64,000 nucleotides of DNA, taken from assembly GCF_041734735.1 (NCBI RefSeq), contig NC_134882.1, positions 18,107,415 to 18,171,414 of the forward strand. Direction: 5' to 3'. How positions within the stretch are numbered: position 1 is the first letter of the stretch; each line of letters begins with the position of its first letter. This document shows, in pieces, positions 38,201-48,726 of this stretch. Origin of the DNA: Babylonia areolata. Taxonomy: Eukaryota > Mollusca > Gastropoda > Neogastropoda > Buccinidae. Position numbers and translations under genes: made by a program. The notes beneath the pieces were generated by a model that saw only the letters and a list, made by a program, of their open reading frames with translations, was not told the DNA's origin and searched no databases.

Positions 38201-41200
38201 TTTTAGCACGATTCCCCAATCGAGCTACATAATTATGTGACCTGGTTGGAGACATAATTTGACCACAAACAAGAACGCCAGAGAATCGACAGACAGACAG
38301 AAAATACGAAAAAACTTAGCCGTATGAAGAGCACAGGTACAGGAGTCATGATGGCTGCCAGAAAAAGAGGGCGATAACCAGCGGGACAAAGGGGAGGTTA
38401 CCTACTTCCGGGAGGCTATCGGCCGTAGTTTCGTCTGCTCCACATAGGCGGATAGTAGTTTGCACAGGACAGGAATGTCAGACCCCTGCCGGAGTCTGCA
38501 CTAGTTGGGTCACGGTAAGTATGTTATTTAAACGTAATTTTAGATAGAAAATTTCCTTTATGTTACAGTCGAAGACAGATGTTGATAACCTGAATAATGA
38601 ATGTAGAAGCAGAATATGTATGCTTTTGAGCCATGGACCCTCTGTGTGTGTGTGTGTGTTTGGACAGATTCCCCCAGGCACCCAGTCCCATGATCGTCAG
38701 CGCTTGGCAGGCAAAGGCATCAGCCGTGTCAACAGCTACGGCTATGGTGACCACTACGTCCATTTTAAGATCAAAGTGCCTATGTGAGTATCAACAGTTG
38801 TCCTTCACTTTGGTTTCCCTGTATGTTGCAAAATCTTTTTTTCTTTTCTTTTTTTTTTTTTTTACAGTGATGATCATGTTAGAATGCAAACATAGAGGAA
38901 CTTCGCAGTTGTTAATGAATAGATAGATAGCTTATGAACTTAGAGGAACTTGACAGCAGTTAATGGACTCAATGAACTTTCAGTAATTGGTGGGAACTTA
39001 CTGTCTGTTATACATTTAGTTCCTTATGTTTGAATGCAGTTTGGTTCTTTTGACATTAAAACTCTTGTTTCGTCAGCTGTCAGGCTTTGATTTTTTTTCT
39101 TAAATGAAACGCTACAGTTACCTATTTATTTTTTCTCTTGTATGTTTCAGAACATTAACGGCTGAGCAGAAGGCCTTGATAATGGCATTTGCAGAAAAGG
39201 AGACTGGTGTGCAAGGCACTGTGAAAGGAGTGACTCAAACAGAAACTGGTATGTATGTTTATTCATTTTAATATCTTGGGTCTTCCGCCCCACCCTCACC
39301 CCCAACTCCACTTTCTACTTTCTTAGTCTGCTTAGCAGTTTCTGCATTGTCTGTGTGAAGCTAACTTGCTTCTGATCTGCTGTCTTTGTTAGAACTGAGC
39401 AGCAGTTCATGAACGGTCAAGACTGGCAAACTGGGTGTTTTTTTTGTGTGTTTTTTTTTCTGCTCAAGTTCAAGCCCAAGTCTTGTCACCTCATTCTGTA
39501 CTGCCCCATGACTTCATTATACTATCTGTACTAGCCGTTTGTATGTGTTACATGAAAAATATCTAAAAAAAAAAAAAAAAAAAAAGAATGCAATTACATA
39601 CAGTGGTGAAATTTTGTGATGATATAAAGAATAGAATGGACTAACATTTCGCAAAGTTTCAAAGCACTCACTTAATTATCGACTGATTTGTCATATTTTG
39701 AAAAAAAATCTTTGTTTTTTGATGGAGTCTCCCGTTGGCAGGCAGGCAGGCTTATCTGTCGGTGTGTGTCCTCGTATGGGAGAAGAGGCTGATCCTGGAT
39801 GCGCAGCACTTCCCACAAGTGTTGCAAGGGAAAATGTCTCCAGAAGTTGAGCCCTGCTTCCTTCGCTCACACTTCTCCTTAATGGCCAGCGTTCTCTTGT
39901 TTTCAAACGTCTTTATGCCACTAGAGCACAGCATCCTCCAGCGACAGCGGTCAAGGGCATCAGTTTCCCAGGATGCGATGTCTATGTCACAGGCTTTGAG
40001 GTTTGTCTTAAGGTGTTCTTGAAGCGCTTGCAGGGTCTTCCAAGTTCCCGGTGGCCTTCCTTCAGCTGGCCATACAAAAGCATCTTCGGGATCTTGCTGT
40101 CTGTCATGCAGACAACGTGTCCTGTCCAGGCTGCTCCTCTCTAGGACCTGGAGGTTGGAGACCCTGTCTTGCCACTTTATGCCGAGGATCTTTCGTAGGC
40201 ATCTCTGGTGAAACTGCTCAAGTTGTTGAATGTGACGGCAATACGTTGTCCATGTTTCTTAGCAGTACAACAAGGTGGTCAGCACAACAGCTCTGTAGGT
40301 TTTCATCTTGGTGCTGAGCCTGATGCCTTTGTTGTTCCACAACCTGTTGTTTAGTCTGCCAAAGGCAGAGCTGGCCTTGGCAATGTGCAGCGTCACTTCT
40401 GCATCAGGGGCTCCGTTGCTGCATATGGTGCTGCCCAGGTAGCAAAACTTGTCGACTGACTTGATCTCTGTGTCATTGATCTTGATTGCAGGTGGGGGGG
40501 AGGCACTGACATTCTGTGAGCTAGCTGGTTGGTACATGGACTCGGTCTTTCTGAGGTTGATGGTGAGTCCAAAGCGCCTGCAGGAGGTTGAGAACCTGTC
40601 CATAATGAACTGCTTGTCCTCATGGGTGTGTGCAGCAAGCACGCAGTCATCAGTGAAGAGGAACTCTCTCATCAGTGCCTCAGACACCCTGGACCTGGCA
40701 TGGAGTCGCCGCAAGTTGAAAAGTTTGCCATTTGTGCGAAACCGATTGTAGATGCCCCGGTCACACCATGTCACATGTTCCCCTGCCTGAGCAGAAGCCG
40801 CACTGTGCCTCAGGAATGACTGTGTTGGAGACATGGTCAACCAGTCTGTTCAGTATGATGCGGGCGAAGATCTTGCCAGCGATGCAGAGGAGAGAGATTC
40901 CACAGTGGTTATCGCAGAATGTTTTGTCTCCGTTCCGTTTGTAAATGTGGACAATAGAAGCATCCTTGAAATCCTGGGGGACCTCCCCTCTCTCCCAGAT
41001 AGACTGGAACAGGGCGGTCAGCTTGTCTGTCAGCACCTCGCCTCCATACTTGTAGATGTCAGCTTTGATTCCATCCGCTCCTGGTGCTTTTCCTGACGTC
41101 AGCTTTAGGGCCTTCTGGGTCTCGACCTTGGTGGGAGGGGCAGCTAGCGTGTCATTGACTGGTAGCTGTGGGAGGGCTGCAATTGCCTCGTCAGATACGG

Positions 41201-44200
41201 ATGAGTCCCTGTTCAGGAGGGTGTTTAAGTGCTCTGCCCAGCGGGCAAGGATGTCTTTCTTGTCTGTCAGGAGGGTTGTCTGGTCTGAGGCTTGGACAGG
41301 AGTTGATCCTGTGACTCTCAGCCCATACACAGCTCGGAGACCATCATGGAATGTCTTCATGTCGTGAGCATCAGCAGCGGACTGAAGCTCTTCGGACTTT
41401 CTATCCCACCAGGTGTTCTTCATCTCACGCAGCCTCTTCTGTACGAGTTGCTTGGTTTGCAAGAACTGGTTCTCCTTCCTCTGGCAGTCTTTATCAGAAA
41501 TGTGATCCTGATGCCGTATATACAGTGTGTTCAGGAGCTTGGAGATTCCAGAGTCATTCTCGTCAAACCAGTCTTTGTGGCTCCTCTGTACAAAGCTGAG
41601 TGTGTCAGCTGCTGCTGTGTACACAGCATCTCTAAAGGTGCTCCATACCTCTTCTACATCAGTCGATGCAGGAATTTCAGACTGCTCCTCTCATGCAGCG
41701 TGTAATGGAAACATCACCTCTGTCCTTCTGCCGGACAATCACATAGTCCAGCATGTGCCATTGCTTGGAGCGGGGGTGCATCCATGTGTTCTTGTACTTG
41801 TCCGCTTGTTGGAAGAGGGTGTTGGTGATGGTCAGTCCATGCTGCACACAAAGCGAGAGCAAAAGCGGTCCGTTGGGAACGTTGTTTTTTACAACTGACA
41901 TAAAGGGGGCGAGTTTTTCTCATGTTACAGAGATTTTACAAATGTGGTCTTTGGTAACCATAGACACTTCCTAATTGTAGCATTTGAATGGGCAAATAAG
42001 TATGCACAGTGGATATCCACTATAGAATCAGTTTGCATTCAACTTTGAGCCACAGTACTTGCTGAAGATGATGGAGATGTCATCTTGTCAAGTGAGCGAG
42101 CAAGAAGGGTGTCAGCACCAGTGCTATAGCATACCACAGTAACAAAGCGTTGTGCACACGAGGTATGCTGTAGCATACCTTAGTATAGAAAGAGTTAAGT
42201 GTTAAATGCTCTGGACGATTCTACACGCTACTCTCAGTTTCAGCATAGCAGGCAGGGTAGCACCACACATTATACTTAATGATCGCAGTATGCTACAGTG
42301 AACACCTGAAAGGATGCAGGGACTGTCTTGTTTCAGTATATATGAAGAAAAAAATCTGTCAAAATGAGGTGAAATTATAAAATTGATGACAATTAATTGT
42401 TTGAATCCATAAAAAAAAAGAGGGGGCGGCGGGGGCAAACCATTAACAAAATGAAATTAAAGTCTTGTATTGCCTCTTTCAACATCATGAAGGCTGTGAC
42501 TGCAGCCCAAACCTACTGTTGGTGGAGTGAGGGTCTGGTGGTAATGCATCTGCCTTGGAAGTGAGAGAATCTGAGTGCATGGGATCAAATTCCACACTTG
42601 CCAGAATTTTCACCTCCTCCACTAGACCTTGAATGGTGGTCTGTGCACTAATCATTTAGATGAGATGATAAACTGAGGTCCCGTTTGTAGCATGCATTCA
42701 CCACACATAAAAGAACTCAAGGCAACAAGAGAGTAATCCCTGGCAAAGTTCCGTTATAAAACCCATTCTGTTATACAAGTGTGTGTGTGTGCATGAATGG
42801 AGCCCAACTGAATGACACCAGAAAGGCATGATGAGCACCCAAAGGCAGCTCACAGTCATATCTGCCATGTTACGCAGTCTGTGGTGCTAATGACTCCATG
42901 TTAGTAAAGTGCTCAGAGCTTGGTCTCTGGCAGAAGATAGGTGATGTATAAATATCTATACCAATTATGGCTTCCATTGTTTGATTGTCTCCCTTTGGCT
43001 TTGTGTGAGACTGGTTCTCATTCCTGTATCTGGCTATCAGCTTGTCACAGGTGGGGAACTTGCCTCTCAATGTAAAGCAGTTGAAAACAATAAACACAAC
43101 AGCAGCAGTGACCGTGGTTTGTCTGCACTGTTAGATAAATTATGCAGAGCTTTTCACTTGGGCAACTTTTGTCTCACGCCTTCATAGTAAACTGGCAAGA
43201 AAAATTTATGACATGCTTACCTTTTTTCTTTTTCTTTTTTTAAATTTTTTCAAAAAACCTTTTCCTTCATTTTCCAGATTTCAATGATGATAATTATGCG
43301 TGACAAAGTAGAATAGAAGATAGATATGAGAATGTGGATCATCATGATGCCTTAACCCTTTCGCTGTCAGGAAAATAAGATTTAAGTGAAATCTGTTTGC
43401 CAGGGTTTTTTCACAAAAAACGGGTATGAATTTTCAAAAAATTCTGTGCTCTTTGTTATTGGAGAAAGACCCATAAAAGTATACATTTTCTGAAAGGTAA
43501 ATGAATAAAGAATACAAAACACACAATGTTTTCCCATTTCATAAATTTTTAGTGACATGCTGTTGTTTTGAAATTATTGTTTTGTTTTTTTGTCACATTT
43601 TCAACTTGTTCATTTCAAACATTAGTCAGGTAATTTGCACTAAAATATCATTTTTTCTGGACAAATGGATATCTGCACACACAAAATCATACTAGAACAA
43701 CCACAATAAAAAGAAAAAAAAAAAAAAAAGAAAAAAAGAGATACCCAGTGCATTGTGACTTCTCCAAGTGATAATGTGGATGTGAGGCCACGCCCCCTCA
43801 GTCTTCACCACCCTCCTCTTCACCCCTCTCACATGGTCACTTATCCAGTTCTCATCAGACTGCGTTGGCTGAGTGCCAAGAAAATCGCTCACACTGTGTC
43901 CGGCTAAAATTTCAGTCACTTTATGTCGCCTGCTACACCTGTAGAGCCGGCATCACTCACTGATAGTCCTATCTTGGCCACTGTCTTGATTGCTTCCTTT
44001 ATTTTCTATCAAATCATCCTGTAAATGTTCATCACTGCCTTCTCCTTCAAATTTATGCTTCAATTCTTTCTGAGCATCAGCTAAAGAAAGCAATCTTGGT
44101 TGATTTAGTTCACCACGATCGCATGTCCTATAAATGTTCATCACTGTCTTCTCCTTCGAATTTATGCTTCAATTCTTTCTGAGCATCAGCTAAAGAAAGC

Positions 44201-47200
44201 AATCTTGGTTGATTTAGTTCGCCACAATCGCATGTCCTGAGTACAGCGTCAGTCTGACATTTTGTTGAGTGAGCAAGGAGAGGAGCCAGGCAAACACTGT
44301 GGCCAGTAACCCAACCAAAACGTTCAAATAAAGGACTGCCTCATGACGTTGATGGTGTTTCTAGCTATGAATAGAATCTAGAGAGATTCCCCAAGCTAAA
44401 GCTACCAGGATTTTTGTCAAAGAACTGAATGCAAAGCATGGAAAAGTCAGAATATTTCGATGACGAGTTATCTCGCGCAGCGAAGTGTACATGCTTGCAA
44501 TGACGAGTTAACTCGTCATATAGGCAGCCTAGGGGTTAAAATTTTAATGTTTTTGTCCAAATAAAAATTTGGAGAGGAAAGAAAAAGGCTGCAGAATTGA
44601 GTATGATCTGAGCAGGAGGGTTTTCAAACAGTATTTGCAAGTGAACTTTGAGTTTCTTATTATTAATTTTTCACCTTTGTTTTTTCTTTGCTTCACTGTT
44701 TTATTCTTCTTTAAGTCTTTGTTTTTTTCTTCTTTCTTTCCGCTTTTCATTTCATTGTCTGTTTGTCTTTTTTCTTCCTTCTTGCCTTTGTTTTCATATA
44801 GTTCTTACTTTTCTCCGTTTTTTTTTTGTGTGCTCTGAATTATAAGTGCATGTGGATTGTGTAGAGATTTTGTGTGCATAAAAAAAAAAGAAAAAAAGAG
44901 AAAAAAAAAAGAGGTCTTTTCATATTGTATGGAAACACAGACTGACTCAGAAACACACTGAGACTCAGACACACAAACACACACAAAGCCTGACAGAACA
45001 AAAATTTCACCTGGAATCAACATTCTCTGCAAGGTTACTGCAATTGAGGGAGATAGGAGCTGGTACTGTAAGTGCAATGCAGCATGTTCATAGATTCACC
45101 CTTTCAATGCATGTTGGTGATTGAATTCTTGATTTTTTGTTAAGCACAGTAGAGCGGGGTTCTCACAGCAGTGCTTGTGTTCACTGGGACTGTAAAAGTG
45201 CAAAGGGCTTTGGTCTAATTTTATTTTTCAAGAATGTACACCCTTTCCATACGGGTTTGTATTTGCTTCATTTTGTAGAGTGGTGGCCAAGTAGTAACAC
45301 GTCTGCCAAGGAGCCAAGAGAATCTGAGGGTGTAGAATCAAGATACCAAGCTTGCCTGTTACCAGAATTTTCTCTCCATCCACTAGACAATGAGTGGTGA
45401 TCTGGTTGCTAGTCTCATGAGATGATTAACTGAGGTCCCGTGTGCAGCATGCACTTAGCACGTGACGCCTAAAAAAAAAAAAAAAAAAAGAATAAAAAAA
45501 CGCAGCAACAAAAAAGTTGTTCCTAGCAACATTTTTTTTTTTTTAAATTTTTTTTTGTGACATCCACGCTGATGACACACAGGTAACAAATAAGGAGCAC
45601 TTGAGGGCAGCTGTCAGTTGGTTCAACCCAAGCTGGCAGCCTTTTGTGGGAACGATTTAGAGTTTGAATAGTGCTTGGAATTTGGCTTCTGACCAGAGAT
45701 AGGAGTGATACTTCAGTAATGATAATAACAATTCTAAATTTGGAGAGGATGTGCTATGTGGGTATCCCTCACCTCACGTCTGGTCTGTGTGCCTCTGTTG
45801 CAGTTGGGGGCGAGACAGTGTCAGGGGAGAGAGTGTCAGACGATGAGGGTGAGGGTATACTGTCCCGGCTAAAACGCAAACTTTTCGGGTGACCCCTTTC
45901 AGCCTCTTGCAGCCCTGTGCTCCATGCACAAGCACTGCTGTAGGTAACTTAACATGCACGCACACCCCTGAACTTTTGTGTTCCTGTCACTTCTATCCCA
46001 TTGTTAGTGCTCATATATACAGGGTTTGCACAGGGTCATGGAAGTCTGGAAAAGTCTTGGAAAAACAAGTTTTGCCTTTCGGGGTCTGGAAAGGGCTTGG
46101 ATTTTTGATAAAAATCTTTTACTGGTACAAACAATGAAAAACAAAACAAAAACAAAGTGATAGAATTCATCATCAGTATTGGAATATCTGCTGATCTCTT
46201 TTATCTATGGTGAAGCAGACCATTTTTTTTATTATTGAGATTTGTGTGTGGTACAGAAAAGTTTCAGTCCGGTTTAGAAAAAGTATGGAATTTTGTATTG
46301 TCGCGTCTGTGGGAACCCTGTTTATTTTAGAACGGCGTCCTGTGTAGAAGTAAGGCATGAATGAGTTTCAGCAGAATTTGGATTGTTGTTTTCAAGTTGT
46401 ACTTTGTTTTTACAGATATATTTGACACTTCTCAAAACAAATTTGAAACACTTGTGTGCATGAACTTTATCAGACTTGTTTCGGCACATTGTCCTTGAGT
46501 TCTGTGACAAAAGTGCATGTATGCATCGATTATATTTGACTGATTCATAACATGGCTTTAGTTTTTGTATTATAGACTTGTTGTTTTAGAATGTGTCTGC
46601 CCCAAAGTATGAAGCATGCTGTTATGTTTGGATGACCGCGCACAAACTGTTATGGGACAAAATGGTGTCATACTTGAATGATAGCAGCAATTTCTTTTAT
46701 CACAAGTGTAAACAACACAGGTATGTAACAGTTTATGTCCATGGTAAACTGATTTTCTCTGGAAATGCTTTGAATGAATGTTTTATTATCTTGAAACATA
46801 AAATTTGAAGAGCAACAAACTTACAAAACAAGCAAGCTGTGCACACATACGCACACACACACACACACACACACACAATCAACACTAATAGTAATATTTA
46901 AGTATTTTTTATAGCACTGAATCCTGTGCTGAGACAAACAAAAGTGCTTACACCAATCATTCACCCACATTCGGTTGTCTAATTGAGAGGGATGTGAGAT
47001 GAAACTGCATGAAAGTAGAATACTGGAGAAAGTAAACCAGGATGAGGGAGTGGAGGGGAAGATATTTTTTATTACAAAGTGACACAGCACACAAACTGAT
47101 GATGATCTCCCTTTATTCCTGTGTGCAGGGCGTCGGGCCATGGAAGATCCAGATGGTTTTATTGAGCAGATTCGACAGGCACTGAAAGAACCTGTCAGTG

Positions 47201-47283
47201 CCAGTGCTGACAATGACTCCTCCAAAAAGGCACACTCAGATTCAGACGAAGAAAGGCCAGGGGAAGTGAAAAAGAAAAATTGA
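28339..47283 (+). CDS. DNAJA3: DnaJ homolog subfamily A member 3, mitochondrial (Tid1)
   Basis: A type I J-protein that works with mitochondrial HSP70 in matrix protein folding and mtDNA maintenance. Human DNAJA3 has 480 residues. Exons join in phase to about 508 residues with terminal exon 13, or 530 with alternative exon 14 (32 fewer if exon 2 is skipped). Domains in order: a basic acid-poor N-terminus fitting a mitochondrial presequence; the J domain with [12 protein letters not shown] and the catalytic HPD (residues about 137-139); a Gly/Phe-rich stretch; [11 protein letters not shown]; four CxxCxGxG-type zinc repeats (CPKC, CTTC, CRNC, CTEC); the client-binding region with [12 protein letters not shown] and [10 protein letters not shown]-like [10 protein letters not shown]. 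The product name is certain at family level. One intron uses a GC donor. Confidence 0.96.
28493..30873 (+). other. DNAJA3: DNAJA3 intron 1
   Basis: 2.4 kb. Open frames near 28941-29255 and 29857-30114 lack suitable splice signals and recognisable domains. An A-run lies at 30572-30594. Nothing else is seen. Confidence 0.6.
30874..30969 (+). CDS. DNAJA3: DNAJA3 exon 2, possible cassette
   Basis: 96 nt between TTTTACAG and GCTG|GTGAGT, phase 1 at both ends. It adds 32 residues ([20 protein letters not shown] onward) without changing frame. Its composition is Ser/Tyr/Leu rich with two Arg, compatible with an extended presequence. Without it the protein (about 476 residues) is closer to the human length, so it may be optional or lineage-specific. 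Confidence 0.65.
31419..31561 (+). CDS. DNAJA3: DNAJA3 exon 3
   Basis: 143 nt, phase 1 in and 0 out at AAG|GTATGA. It encodes [20 protein letters not shown] then [20 protein letters not shown], the first half of the J domain (human DYYQILGVPRNAS). Confidence 0.97.
32094..32177 (+). CDS. DNAJA3: DNAJA3 exon 4 (HPD motif)
   Basis: 84 nt, phase 0/0, between TTTTCCAG and GAG|GTATAG. It encodes [20 protein letters not shown] then [11 protein letters not shown] is the J-domain tripeptide that stimulates HSP70 ATPase. Confidence 0.97.
32546..32850 (+). mobile_element. SINE family C
   Basis: GTTTTGGACATTTAATCCAG, GGCACTCCACCCAGGTGTAA and GTGGGACCTTTAATC match copies in CORO7. It lies in DNAJA3 intron 4, sense to the gene. 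Confidence 0.8.
32928..33042 (+). CDS. DNAJA3: DNAJA3 exon 5 (Gly/Phe region)
   Basis: 115 nt, phase 0 in, one base out at CAAG|GTAGGA. It encodes [20 protein letters not shown] then [11 protein letters not shown], the end of the J domain and the flexible G/F region. Confidence 0.96.
33043..34356 (+). other. DNAJA3: DNAJA3 intron 5
   Basis: 1.3 kb. An open frame ending at 33730 (... [17 protein letters not shown]) has no recognised domain and no clear exon borders. It could be a decayed insertion. No repeat copy of it is found in the window. Confidence 0.5.
34357..34493 (+). CDS. DNAJA3: DNAJA3 exon 6 (GC donor)
   Basis: 137 nt, phase 1 in and 0 out. It encodes [20 protein letters not shown] then [20 protein letters not shown], matching human [14 protein letters not shown]. 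The exon ends GAG|GCAAGC, which makes a GC-AG intron with the next exon. No GT nearby keeps both frame and homology. Confidence 0.9.
35261..35413 (+). CDS. DNAJA3: DNAJA3 exon 7 (zinc repeats 1-2)
   Basis: 153 nt, phase 0/0, ending ATG|GTAAGT. It encodes [20 protein letters not shown] then [17 protein letters not shown] and CTTCNGTGM. These are two of the four cysteine-rich zinc-binding repeats (human MELTFNQAAKGVNKEFTVN). Confidence 0.97.
35795..35942 (+). CDS. DNAJA3: DNAJA3 exon 8 (zinc repeats 3-4)
   Basis: 148 nt, phase 0 in, one base out at GCAG|GTAATG. It encodes [20 protein letters not shown] then CTECAGKGK and [17 protein letters not shown] is identical to human. Confidence 0.98.
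36742..36806 (+). CDS. DNAJA3: DNAJA3 exon 9
   Basis: 65 nt, phase 1 in and 0 out at AAG|GTATGT. It encodes [20 protein letters not shown] then FK, the start of the C-terminal client-binding domains. Confidence 0.96.
37522..37650 (+). CDS. DNAJA3: DNAJA3 exon 10
   Basis: 129 nt, phase 0/0, ending ACA|GTGAGT. It encodes [20 protein letters not shown] then [17 protein letters not shown], like human VFRRDGADIHSDLFISIAQALLGGT. Confidence 0.97.
38345..38564 (+). repeat. dispersed repeat family E, copy 4 (sense to DNAJA3)
   Basis: Holds CTGCTCCACATAG, a 67-nt block (38448-38514) with CAGACCCCTGCCGGAGTCTG, then GTCACG|GTAAGTATG and TTAAACGTAATTTTAG. Unrelated-looking sequence at 38118-38344 (GGCGGCGGGTTGGCGTTG onward) may be part of a longer element. 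It lies in intron 10, and its 3' end runs to about 100 bp before exon 11. Confidence 0.85.
38668..38783 (+). CDS. DNAJA3: DNAJA3 exon 11
   Basis: 116 nt, phase 0 in, two bases out at CCTAT|GTGAGT. It encodes [20 protein letters not shown] then [18 protein letters not shown], nearly identical to human [18 protein letters not shown]. Confidence 0.98.
39151..39248 (+). CDS. DNAJA3: DNAJA3 exon 12
   Basis: 98 nt, completing ATA and ending ACTG|GTATGT, phase 1. It encodes [20 protein letters not shown] then [12 protein letters not shown]. Two downstream exons (13 and 14) both have phase-1 acceptors that can follow it. Confidence 0.95.
39720..41930 (-). mobile_element. LINE (APE-type non-LTR retrotransposon), 5'-truncated with an internal deletion
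   Basis: Minus-strand order: the end of an APE-like endonuclease (SWMHPRSK-type [20 protein letters not shown], about 41690-41900), a reverse transcriptase N-part ([40 protein letters not shown], 40840-41624), RT palm/thumb ([24 protein letters not shown], 40259-40680), and a C-terminal C2H2 finger [21 protein letters not shown] (39766-39832, C-x2-C-x12-H-x3-H; spaced here as CNTC...HTRTH). The stretch normally holding the first catalytic Asp (KAFD block) is missing between about 40760 and 40840, and other frame breaks are present, so the copy is dead. It sits in DNAJA3 intron 12, antisense. Confidence 0.9.
42110..42195. repeat. palindromic end of a possible TTAA element
   Basis: AGGTATGCTGTAGCATACCT (42161-42180) has 9-bp perfect arms, followed by GAAAGAGTTAA at 42188-42198. 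The arrangement resembles the palindrome-then-GGGTTAA end of the piggyBac-like elements. I find no matching left end. Confidence 0.4.
42527..42960 (+). mobile_element. SINE family B, tail type 2
   Basis: Head GTCTGGTGGTAATGCATCTG, core CTCCACTAGACCTTGAATGG and GATGATAAACTGAGGTCCCG, then tail type 2 (CCAACTGAATGACACC, AAAGTGCTCAGAGCTTGG, GATAGGTGATGTATAAATA). Intron 12 of DNAJA3. Confidence 0.85.
43352..44539 (+). mobile_element. TTAA-flanked non-autonomous piggyBac-like element, copy 2 (1188 bp)
   Basis: It begins TTAACCCTTTCGCTGTCAGG and ends AGGCAGCCTAGGGGTTAA. The perfect 20-bp palindrome ATGACGAGTTAACTCGTCAT lies at 44500-44519. It shares its whole length with copy 1 but has a private tandem duplication of about 108 bp (about 44018-44236). 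On the minus strand an acidic stretch ([20 protein letters not shown]) is readable for about 60 residues. It may be a relic of a transposase N-terminus, which is not demonstrated. Confidence 0.9.
45279..45715 (+). mobile_element. SINE family B, tail type 2, diverged
   Basis: GTGGCCAAGTAGTAACACG, CCACTAGACAATGAGTGG, GATGATTAACTGAGGTCCCG, then A-runs and a type 2 tail (TGCTTGGAATTTGGC, GATAGGAGTGATA). It ends about 90 bp before exon 13 of DNAJA3. Confidence 0.8.
45804..45892 (+). CDS. DNAJA3: DNAJA3 terminal exon 13 (Tid1-L-like C-terminus)
   Basis: 89 nt from GTTGCAG to TGA. With the carried base it reads [20 protein letters not shown] then SRLKRKLFG-stop. The acidic run followed by LSRLKRKLF mirrors human EDEEGFLSKLKKMF, so this is the conserved C-terminus. 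Confidence 0.9.
47129..47283 (+). CDS. DNAJA3: DNAJA3 alternative terminal exon 14
   Basis: 155 nt from GTGTGCAG to TGA. Joined directly to exon 12 it keeps frame and gives [20 protein letters not shown], then a Ser/Asp/Lys-rich end closing EVKKKN-stop. Joined to exon 13 it would be out of frame and stop quickly, so exons 13 and 14 look mutually exclusive. Human DNAJA3 also has C-terminal splice forms, but this peptide itself is not one I recognise. Confidence 0.7.
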
Positions 47284-47707
47284 TAGCATCATTATCATCA
47301 TCATCACCATGAAAGCAGGCAAGCAAAACACCTATCACACTTTCATACTCACACATACACAGAAAGAATATAGTGTGTAGGAGCAGGTGGAAGAGAGAGA
47401 GAGAGAGCGCGGAGGTGGGTGAATGTGAAGTTTTTTTTTTGAGAATTGGTGCACTGGGTTTTTTTATGGGTCAGCATTGTACAGTTACTATGTCTGATGG
47501 GGCAAACATTCATGATGACAATAACCATCCTGTATAAAATGACGGACTGGACTTCTTCTCCATATTGCCTGTGATGTATTTTATTGGCTGTTGTGAAATT
47601 CAGTCAGCATTTGTACATGCATGAATCATTTTTTCTTCAAATGCAAAGGGAAGGTTGGATTGGAATGTTTGTGCGTGTGCTCTGTAGAGAAAGAGTGGCT
47701 GTTTCAG

Positions 47708-47713
47708 AATAAA
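47708..47713 (+). terminator. DNAJA3: candidate polyadenylation signal for DNAJA3
   Basis: AATAAA 425 bp after the exon 14 stop. Further AATAAA words occur near 49985 and 50105, so the true 3' end is unresolved. Confidence 0.4.
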
Positions 47714-48726
47714 AAGTTTGTTTGATATAGAGATGTGTATGTGCAAGTGCAAATGATTGAGTTCTGCGTGTTCAAAAGTATGTGAATGTTTTCAGGAAAT
47801 ACTGGTGATAATGCTTACCAACCACGGAACTTTGAATTCTGTACTCAGTAACATTATAAAAAGACAGCAGAACGCAAAATTCTGCCATTGATTCACTGTA
47901 GGTTCCTATGTTTCTTGCAGTAAGCAGTTTGCTCAGATCATGGTGTGTGTCTTTCTTTTTCTTGTATTTAAGCAGTGACTTTATCAATATTATTTCTTAT
48001 GCATCATTAGTTACATGGTGGTCAGTGGATAAAAAATCAGATATAGAAACTGGCCATGTATGTCATGATTTTTTCTTCTGTTGGTGACTTTATTGTTGTT
48101 ATCTGTCACACAGCTGGTGTCAGTAGGTAAAACAAATCTGATTGACAAGCCAACCATGTATTCTTATCACAGTGAATTCTCGTTGAAAGGTCTGATCTCA
48201 GGTCAGGATGGAGAATTGTTCATGGACAGTTGACATGAAATGTGCCAGTGAAAGAGGGGTGCACTCATTACCACCTGCCCACTTATCTCCCATGTTCCCA
48301 TGCCTCCTTTGTTGTGTATCTTTCTGTGTTCATTAAAGCTAAGGTGATGACGCTTGTGGTCTGTGTTGTCTACCCAGACACTCTGGCATGGTGTAATCAC
48401 ATTAACAGATTTAGATCAACAGTTGTGTTGGGACTGTGTGTGTGTTATTTTTTGTGTGATGTGTTGTGCTGTGAGTGATGAGTGGTGTTCTGCATGTGCT
48501 CATTTATGATCATACGATCACTCTCACACTCACTTTCACACATGCTTACAATCACACTCGTTCACACTCAACCCTGACACACACACACACACACACACAC
48601 ATACCACACACAGATTTGAGAAGTGTACACATAAGCCCATACTCAAAAGCACACTCACAGATACAGACATGGCACAAATACAGACATTCATTATACAACA
48701 CTATACATGGACATGTCCACAGATTC
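47714..48726. other. 3' flank of DNAJA3
   Basis: Possible 3' UTR, then a CA microsatellite at 48575-48600. No coding exon is seen. Confidence 0.5.

Noticed and set aside
38345-38564. Spliced-leader RNA gene (exon then GGTAAGTATG, then AATTTTAG)
   Set aside because: The layout is suggestive, but copies are dispersed, two have lost the donor, and no trans-splicing is established here. Kept only as a repeat with splice-like sites.
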